Assembly (NCBI GenBank): GCA_910584305.1
Contig: CAJTZW010000021.1
Coordinates: forward strand, 1-20,388
Direction of reading: 5' to 3'
Source: an uncultured Bacilli bacterium
GTDB taxonomy: Bacteria > Bacillota_I > Bacilli_A > RF39 > UBA660
Length of the DNA stretch: 20,388 nucleotides
Shown: positions 14,446 through 20,388 of the stretch, in pieces
Layout: each line of letters starts with the position of its first letter
Position numbering within the stretch: the stretch's first letter is position 1
Program-made: the position numbers and the translations under genes
The notes under the pieces: generated by a model
Told to the model about the DNA's origin: nothing
Databases searched by the model: none
What the model saw: only the letters and a program-made list of their open reading frames with translations

Positions 14446-14479
14446 ATGTAGTGTTCTTACAATACACTACATAGTGTAT
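14446..14479. repeat. Overlapping alternative hairpins between trhP2 and greA
   Basis: Three arms of one short sequence overlap. ATGTAGTGT (14446-14454) pairs with ACACTACAT (14464-14472), 9 bp over a 9-nt loop. ATACACTA (14462-14469) pairs instead with TAGTGTAT (14472-14479). The two foldings exclude each other. It lies 31 nt past the trhP2 stop but has no T-run, so it is a poor terminator. It could be a protein-binding site or an mRNA 3' end structure. Confidence 0.6.
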
Positions 14480-14509
14480 GCGACTTACAAAAATAATATC
14501 CAACAAATT

Positions 14510-15709
14510 TTATCTTTGCACACGAATCATATCATATGGATATACATGCATGTCAATCTGAAAAGAAACAATCTGTTTGGGATGTCTAGCAACATCAAGA
14601 GGTTTTGCTTCCTCATCATAAATTTGTCCAATGACAAATGAAAATGAATCTGTATTTGGGCCAAACACTTGAACCGAATCCCCAATTTTAAAATAATTTC
14701 TTTGTTCCACAGTTGCCATATGCGTATTCTCATCATAAGCTAAAACAATTCCTAAAAAATCCTGATTTGATACCTCTTCTCTACCATTATAATATTGTGT
14801 AGATACATCAGCATCCTTCAAAAAAAATTGTACAGCAGTCTCCCTATTGGCGCATTGGTTTAAAATACGTTCATACTGTTCATTATATGTATAAGAAATT
14901 GGATTGTCAAAATAAGCGTCAATTGCCCTACGGTAAATATCGACGATGGTTGCAACATAGTATACAGAACGCATTCTACCCTCAATTTTAAAAGAAGTAA
15001 TACCCATATCAATCATCATAGGAAGAACTGAAAGCATAGACAAATCCTTTGTGCAAAATGTAAAATCTTTTTCTCCCTTTAGAATTCCATGATCCCCATA
15101 CAAATCAAAGTCCCATCTGCATATTTGGCTACATCCACCACGATTTGAGTCCCTAGCTGTTAAAAAATTAGAAAGTACACATCTACCACTATAAGAAGCA
15201 CACATTGCACCATGAATAAAACATTCTACATCTATATCAACTGTATCTATAATATTCTGAATATCCTCTTTGCTTGCTTCTCTACCAAGGACAATTCTTT
15301 TAACTCCTTCCCCTTTCCAATACTTACATGCCATAGCATTTAAAGTAGACTGTTGCGTGGATAGATGAATCTCCAAATTTGTATATTCTCTTGCAAGTGC
15401 AATTATGGCAGGATCACTCACAATAATCGCGTCAACTCCAAGTTCTTCTAGTTTTAAAAGATAATCTTTTACTTCTATGATTTCCTTATTATGTAGTGCT
15501 ATATTGACAGTTACATGAACACGTGCATTATGAATATGTGCAAACTGACAACCCTCCTTTAATTCCTCAAACGTAAAATTAATTGCATTGGCTCGTAATC
15601 CCAAAGAAGGCCCCCCTACATATACTGCATTTGCACCATATAGAATTGCTATTTTTAAACGTTCTAAATCTCCCGCTGGAGCTAATAATTCTGGTTTATT
15701 TTTCTTCAT
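14510..15709 (-). CDS. trhP2: U32 family protein, TrhP2/YrrO-like (tRNA U34 hydroxylation)
   Basis: The 399-residue product has an N-terminal TIM-barrel-like start (PELLAPAGDLERLKIAILYGA) and the U32 signature around FIHGAMCASYSGRC (164-177). Cys residues at 170, 177, 193 and 219 are placed as candidate iron-sulfur ligands. A C-terminal beta domain follows. U32 proteins were named as peptidases, but the well-studied ones (RlhA, TrhP) hydroxylate RNA pyrimidines. In Bacillus, TrhP1 and TrhP2 (YrrN, YrrO) together with a prephenate-derived route make 5-hydroxyuridine at tRNA position 34. Pairing with a smaller U32 gene (14-nt overlap) and closeness to greA match that locus. Confidence 0.85.
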   Translation of the reverse strand: MKKNKPELLAPAGDLERLKIAILYGANAVYVGGPSLGLRANAINFTFEELKEGCQFAHIHNARVHVTVNIALHNKEIIEVKDYLLKLEELGVDAIIVSDPAIIALAREYTNLEIHLSTQQSTLNAMACKYWKGEGVKRIVLGREASKEDIQNIIDTVDIDVECFIHGAMCASYSGRCVLSNFLTARDSNRGGCSQICRWDFDLYGDHGILKGEKDFTFCTKDLSMLSVLPMMIDMGITSFKIEGRMRSVYYVATIVDIYRRAIDAYFDNPISYTYNEQYERILNQCANRETAVQFFLKDADVSTQYYNGREEVSNQDFLGIVLAYDENTHMATVEQRNYFKIGDSVQVFGPNTDSFSFVIGQIYDEEAKPLDVARHPKQIVSFQIDMHVYPYDMIRVQR

Positions 15710-16562
15710 TTTTCTTCACCCTATATACTGTTTCTTTGTACAAAAAACCCTTATCTGTATTAGGAAACATTTTCTCTATGACACTCTCACTATGATACTC
15801 CCTATTATAAAATAATTTAGCTATCTCGATAAATTTATCATCTGGAATTCGATAAGAATTCAGTGTTACATAAGCAACATCAATTTTCTCAAATCGTTTT
15901 AATTCAGATAATCCATTTAAGATGGAGGATGAATATACTACTGTCCCCAAATGCGTATTATCAATTGGATAGAATCGCCCCTCTTTATACAAGGTATAAT
16001 ATTTAGAATCATCCTCTATATCAAAATATTTCTTATAATTGTTTATTAAATTCCTTTTTGATACAAACATTGGTAAATATCCAAATATAGGAACAATTAG
16101 TTTCATCGATGTTTCAATTCCAATATTCTCAATCTCATTTAATGTAATTTCAGAGGATACATAAGTATATGAAACACCTTTAGAATGCCAATAATTCATT
16201 GTTGCATAATTCGTGGTTAAATGTTCTTGACTCCAAACCAAGGGCACTGTCAAATCCATCTCTATTTTATACTGAGCAATAGAGATATCATAATAAAAAA
16301 TGCCATCTATATGTAATGTATCCAAAACATAGAGAAATCCCTTTAAGTCATTTAAATCTTTTGTATGCATATTCTTATTAAGAGATACAAATACTTGTTT
16401 TCCCATTTTTTTACATATAGGTACCAATTTCTGAATATCTTCAATTGTAAAAGTATCTGGCATATTTACACACATATCCTGAAGTCCTAGTACAATTGAA
16501 TCACAATAAGCAAGAATATCTTGTATATTTTTTTTTGTTGGCAATATCATTATTTTTGTCAC
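15696..16562 (-). CDS. trhP1: U32-like partner protein, TrhP1/YrrN-like
   Basis: The product is about 288 residues with the start at the GTG (16562), where GGATGTGAT stands at ribosome-binding distance. The frame opens at a TTG (16601), but that lies inside the promoter. An ATG at 16550 is the alternative. It has a barrel-like fold with hydrophobic beta strands but lacks the Cys-rich U32 signature of its partner, as expected for the smaller YrrN subunit. The 14-nt overlap with trhP2 suggests a complex. Identity comes mainly from size, fold pattern and position. Confidence 0.75.
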   Translation of the reverse strand: MTKIMILPTKKNIQDILAYCDSIVLGLQDMCVNMPDTFTIEDIQKLVPICKKMGKQVFVSLNKNMHTKDLNDLKGFLYVLDTLHIDGIFYYDISIAQYKIEMDLTVPLVWSQEHLTTNYATMNYWHSKGVSYTYVSSEITLNEIENIGIETSMKLIVPIFGYLPMFVSKRNLINNYKKYFDIEDDSKYYTLYKEGRFYPIDNTHLGTVVYSSSILNGLSELKRFEKIDVAYVTLNSYRIPDDKFIEIAKLFYNREYHSESVIEKMFPNTDKGFLYKETVYRVKKNEEK

Positions 16563-16589
16563 ATTATCACATCCATAACTAATATTATA
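16563..16589 (-). promoter_or_regulatory. trhP1-trhP2 promoter and short leader
   Basis: TATAAT (16589-16584) is preceded by TGT, an extended -10. After six bases comes TATGGATGTGATAAT and the GTG start. No -35 is seen, because that region is the terminator of the upstream gene. Layout and sequence match the obgE leader. Confidence 0.6.
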
Positions 16590-16602
16590 ACATAAGGACA
16601 AG

Positions 16603-16628
16603 AAAAAGTATTACCTTTTCGGTAATAC
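16603..16628 (-). terminator. Terminator of the large surface-protein gene
   Basis: GTATTACC (16628-16621) pairs with GGTAATAC (16615-16608) over GAAAA, then five T (16607-16603) on the minus strand. It begins three bases after the stop codon of the surface-protein gene. Confidence 0.9.
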
Positions 16629-16630
16629 CT

Positions 16631-19600
16631 TTAATATTGTAATACATATGGATCTGTATATGTACCATTTCCACTCTTAATTGTTACAGTTGGTTTTATA
16701 TCGATAACTGGTTTTATACCACGAGTATTTGTTGGATTAGAATACTCTGAAGTACCTCCCCATGTAATAAACCAAGCATTTGTAGAATTAGAATTCAAAG
16801 TCCATGCTGTAAATCTATCAACACGAGATGTTGAACTACTTCCACTCATCAATTCACCTACACGAAGCAATCCGACGTAAGCACTTGTGTAATTTGAATT
16901 TGCTACTAAAGTTGTATTACGAGGATTTTGTCCACGAGTATAACCACTATAATACCATTTAGATAATAACAATGCGTCTTTCTCTTTTTGTGTGGTAAAT
17001 AATTGATTATAAACAGTTGTATTTAAATACTGTCCAATTCCAGATGTTGTACTAAAGGTTCCTGCTGTTCCAAATGGTTGTTTCACATAGGCCCCTTTAT
17101 CCATAAGATATGAATCTAAAACCAATCTTGAAGCAGTTCCAGTTGTTTTTACAATACGCCACGTTTGTCCAGCAAAACTAACATATTCTCCACTAACACG
17201 TTTTGTTAAAAGTGTTCCAGCTTTTCCGCTTTCATCACCCTCAATACGGAATGGATTACTCTCTGTTCCATCTCCTGAAACAATATTTGTTGAAGCCATT
17301 GTAATAACTGGTCTCATTGCATATGGTTCATCTACATAATATCCTCTTTCTTTTTCACCTGTGATCTTTACAACCCAAGTTGTCATACCACTAGTTGGTG
17401 TCATTGTAAAGAATTGATCTCCTGTATTTAAGAATCCAGTTTGTCCTCCTAAAATATTGTACTCATCAATTGTTAATAACCCAACTTTAGATTTTACAAT
17501 ACTATCAGGTGAACATGTATAACGTACTGTTGTAGTATCTACCAACTTTTCATTACAATAATCTCCCTCAACAACTAATTTTGATGCATTATTAAGTGAT
17601 TGATAGAAATCGTTATTTAACCATTGCTCTGCATAACTTCCCTTAAATGCACTAGCTCCTTCTTCATACTTTCCATATGAGAATCCACTAACAGCATCCT
17701 CTGTAACTAATTTAATTGTATTGTTATCATTTACTTTAATTACTCTCCATAAATGTCCACTATACCATACATAGTTATTTGAAGCCTCTGTATTATAGCA
17801 ATCTCCTGTTAAATCGCAATGATTTCCTTCTCTAAACATTTGTGAGGTAGTTACTTGCGTAATACGAACGGTTCTTGTAACTGTTGTAGCCACATTACCA
17901 TTTCTATCAGTTGCATTGTATTCAATTGTATATGTTTTTCCTGGTTCAAATGTACTAATATTAGATTCTGGATAAATAGTATAATCATCATCAAGATTAT
18001 CTGTTACTAAAGCACCCAATTCTATATAAGTACTTCCATAAGGAACATCTACTACGCTAGCACCATTTAATTTAATTACTGGAACATCAGAATCTCTTAC
18101 AATTACTGTTAATATAATATCTGCTGTATTTTGAGCTGTATCAGTTATAGAGTATGTAACAATATACGTTCCTACCGATGATAAATCAATAGATTGCTTC
18201 ATAGCTCCATCTTTTGTAATTGTAGTAGTAACTTTCTTTGTTCCATTATTTATACTTTCATCAAAGTTATCTGTTGCAGTTGCTGTTGGAATGGAATAGG
18301 TTCCCTTCTTACTTGCTTGAACAGTCACTTCGAAGTTATCAGTTTCTACACGATTACCATTTTGAACTTTAATCTTTGGAAGTTCATTATCAGCTACTAA
18401 AAGCGTTCTAATGAATGTACCTCTATTTCCTGCCAAATCTACTACTTCGTATGTTATTTCATAAGTTCCTAAGTCCTTACTAATATTAGCAAGCTCCACA
18501 GCTTCTTTTGTTGCATTATCAATAACTTTTACTGCTGTGATAGTAGTTACTTTTGCAATATCTTCATCTATATTATCGTCCTCTACTATAATATCGTTAA
18601 CATCAATTGTTAAAGTAGTATTAACATCTATAGAAGAAGGAAGTTCTCCATTTGCACTTATAGTAGGTGCTACCCTATCAATAATAATATTAGATGAAAT
18701 TGATTCTGTAATATTATTAATTCCATTTGGTCTTACTAAATTGATAGTATATTCAACCAATCCTTCTGCTAACTCACTAGAAGTAATATCATCTACAGAA
18801 ATTGATGCTTCATATCCAGTATCAGTTTCTATTACTGCCACTGTTTTACCAGCAATTGTAACTGTAGTTCCAGTTAAGTCTCCAGATTTTAATGGTACAT
18901 TGCTAGTAAATTCTACTATGATTGCATTACCTGTTGTCGCAAAATTACTATTATGATTGTCTGTAATACCAGAAACATAAATATTTTGTGTTTCTACTTT
19001 TGGTATTAATACGTCAACTAAAGCTGTAATTTTGTTACTAATTTCATTCGTTAAAGTAGTATACTCATCTAATAATAATGTTTCATTTTCATCATTCAAT
19101 TTGGTATTTAATATATCTATTAAAGATTGAATCTCTGCAAATTTACTAGCACCATCTACATAATCAGTATCATGTAATTTTGCAAAATCTTCTACTATCT
19201 TTTCAAATATTTTTAAATCTATTTCGATTGGATCTAATGCTGCAATTTTCTCATTAATAATACCTAGAGCCTTATCAAAATTGCTTTGTAGATCATTAAT
19301 TAAATATGCTTGTGCAATTAAATTTCTGATTTCTATAAATTGAGCTTCTCCATCGTTGTAATTAGATTCTGATAATCTGTTAAATCCTTCTTCTACTGGA
19401 ACCAATGCTGATGTATCCACATCTATTGCAAAACCTACTAGAGCATCTATAGCATCCTTTAAAACTTTTACCATTGAATCAAATTCGCTTTGTTTTGTTT
19501 GTTCATTTTCAGAAGCTACGTATGCTACTTTATAAGCATCCACAACAGCTTGCCAAGCCTCCTCAGAATTATAATCATCTGCTACTAAATTAACATATCT

Positions 19601-20388
19601 GCCTTTTTCAATATTAAATGCATCCTTATTTAATGGTCTTAATTGTAAATGATTTAATGCATCCATAATTGCTTGCACTTTTGCATCTATCATAGTTTGT
19701 GTATCCTCAGGCATTGCAATTGCATCATTTATAGACTTCCAAGAATCTACTGTATAATCAGTCTCCTTATATTTGTCAATTTCAGCAATCATAATCTCTA
19801 AAGAACTCTTATCAATTACATGCACAATTCTTGTTACTTGTTTTGCAGGATTTCCAGCATCATCTGCTATATCATATGTAAGTGTATAATCAGTTGCTAT
19901 ATTAATGTCTACTGTACCACTTGCTTGTACTGGAATGCTTACTCCATTAAAGCTTACATCTGTTGCAGTAGCACCTTCATCTACATATGTAGTACCCATT
20001 AAGATTGTAAGTTCTTCCTCACCATTTAAAGTAATTACTGGTGCAGTGATATCTACTGTAATTGTAGTTGTATCTCCTACACTTGTTCCAATTACATCTG
20101 TTCCATCTATATCTGTCTCACTAGATACTGGAACGATATTATAACTTACTACTCCTTCAACAGTTGTATCAGTTACTTTGTATTCTGCTTTATATGTGTT
20201 TCCTTCTCTTGTTGCTTTTATATCTTTTCCAGCTATTGTTACTATTGTCTTTTCTGTATCTAAAGCTACTGTACTTGTAAATGTTACTGTGATTGTATCA
20301 TCTACTTTTACATAAGCCTTATTATCTGTACTCTCTACAGATGATACTGTTACTACTGGTATCTCTACCAATGCATTCATAGCTTCCA
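16631..20388 (-). CDS. Very large modular surface/secreted protein, 5' end beyond the window
   Basis: At least 1,251 residues are in the window. The first in-window Met is at 20380, but the frame stays open to the end, and EAMNALV looks like the tail of a helical repeat, so the true N-terminus lies outside. Modules (counted from that Met) are: Ig-like 12-112; DUF5011/HYR-like 113-190; four FIVAR-like helical repeats, about 192-455; a second Ig-like copy 463-570 sharing VTIAGK with the first; further Ig/HYR folds 571-845; and two related C-terminal domains, 847-1048 and 1050-1249. Each of those opens with SGHLWRVI or AGQTWRIV and ends SGDGTESNPF or SGNGTYTDPY, recalling DUF6273. The first has four Cys (855, 861, 942, 956) and the second none. 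No LPXTG anchor is present. It is probably an adhesin or envelope protein. Confidence 0.85.
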   Translation of the reverse strand, partial: EAMNALVEIPVVTVSSVESTDNKAYVKVDDTITVTFTSTVALDTEKTIVTIAGKDIKATREGNTYKAEYKVTDTTVEGVVSYNIVPVSSETDIDGTDVIGTSVGDTTTITVDITAPVITLNGEEELTILMGTTYVDEGATATDVSFNGVSIPVQASGTVDINIATDYTLTYDIADDAGNPAKQVTRIVHVIDKSSLEIMIAEIDKYKETDYTVDSWKSINDAIAMPEDTQTMIDAKVQAIMDALNHLQLRPLNKDAFNIEKGRYVNLVADDYNSEEAWQAVVDAYKVAYVASENEQTKQSEFDSMVKVLKDAIDALVGFAIDVDTSALVPVEEGFNRLSESNYNDGEAQFIEIRNLIAQAYLINDLQSNFDKALGIINEKIAALDPIEIDLKIFEKIVEDFAKLHDTDYVDGASKFAEIQSLIDILNTKLNDENETLLLDEYTTLTNEISNKITALVDVLIPKVETQNIYVSGITDNHNSNFATTGNAIIVEFTSNVPLKSGDLTGTTVTIAGKTVAVIETDTGYEASISVDDITSSELAEGLVEYTINLVRPNGINNITESISSNIIIDRVAPTISANGELPSSIDVNTTLTIDVNDIIVEDDNIDEDIAKVTTITAVKVIDNATKEAVELANISKDLGTYEITYEVVDLAGNRGTFIRTLLVADNELPKIKVQNGNRVETDNFEVTVQASKKGTYSIPTATATDNFDESINNGTKKVTTTITKDGAMKQSIDLSSVGTYIVTYSITDTAQNTADIILTVIVRDSDVPVIKLNGASVVDVPYGSTYIELGALVTDNLDDDYTIYPESNISTFEPGKTYTIEYNATDRNGNVATTVTRTVRITQVTTSQMFREGNHCDLTGDCYNTEASNNYVWYSGHLWRVIKVNDNNTIKLVTEDAVSGFSYGKYEEGASAFKGSYAEQWLNNDFYQSLNNASKLVVEGDYCNEKLVDTTTVRYTCSPDSIVKSKVGLLTIDEYNILGGQTGFLNTGDQFFTMTPTSGMTTWVVKITGEKERGYYVDEPYAMRPVITMASTNIVSGDGTESNPFRIEGDESGKAGTLLTKRVSGEYVSFAGQTWRIVKTTGTASRLVLDSYLMDKGAYVKQPFGTAGTFSTTSGIGQYLNTTVYNQLFTTQKEKDALLLSKWYYSGYTRGQNPRNTTLVANSNYTSAYVGLLRVGELMSGSSSTSRVDRFTAWTLNSNSTNAWFITWGGTSEYSNPTNTRGIKPVIDIKPTVTIKSGNGTYTDPYVLQY

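Noticed and set aside
18537..18956. Plus-strand frame of 139 codons opposite the surface protein
   Set aside because: Antisense shadow of a Thr/Ile/Val-rich repeat protein; no start signal.

Overview
The window is about 20 kb of AT-rich DNA with ordinary TAA/TAG/TGA stops (mreC ends in TGA), so the standard genetic code is in use. It carries sporulation genes: SpoIVFA and SpoIVFB, a SpoIIB-like SPOR protein and two CotF-like coat proteins. Together with Bacillus-like gene order this points to an endospore-forming, low-GC member of the Bacillota (Bacilli or Erysipelotrichia-like, perhaps gut-associated). The phylum-level call is well supported; anything finer is inference.

Region 1 (1-6.6 kb, all minus strand) is a condensed version of the Bacillus spoIIB-radC-mreBCD-minCD-spoIVFAB-rplU-prp-rpmA-spo0B-obg neighbourhood. 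The order here is spoIIB-like, radC, mreC, mreD, spoIVFA, spoIVFB, then L21 leader-rplU-prp-rpmA, a terminator, and obgE. mreB, minC, minD, spo0B and maf are absent from this place. L27 carries the N-terminal extension that Prp removes, and prp lies directly upstream of rpmA.

Region 2 (6.6-8.8 kb) holds proS, coding for an archaeal/eukaryal-type prolyl-tRNA synthetase. Divergent from it is a two-gene operon of small CotF-type spore coat proteins, closed by its own terminator.

Region 3 (9.0-12.2 kb, minus strand) is the most accessory-looking part. A small secreted, cysteine-free, Ser/Thr-rich protein is followed by two multispanning membrane proteins, an ABC ATPase and a third, shortened membrane protein. 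All four transport genes overlap or abut. A perfect 12-bp inverted repeat lies upstream of the secreted gene. This is a candidate secreted peptide plus dedicated ABC transporter (export or self-protection), with no recognisable regulator or modification enzyme nearby.

Region 4 (12.5-16.6 kb, minus strand) is housekeeping: tig (trigger factor), greA, and a pair of U32-family genes matching Bacillus yrrO/yrrN (trhP2/trhP1), which act in tRNA U34 hydroxylation. The trhP-greA order is Bacillus-like, but udk is missing between them.

Region 5 (16.6 kb to the window end, minus strand) is the 3' part of a very large modular surface or secreted protein. It has Ig-like folds, four helical FIVAR-like repeats, DUF5011/HYR-like folds and two copies of a C-terminal DUF6273-like domain. 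Its 5' end lies outside the window.
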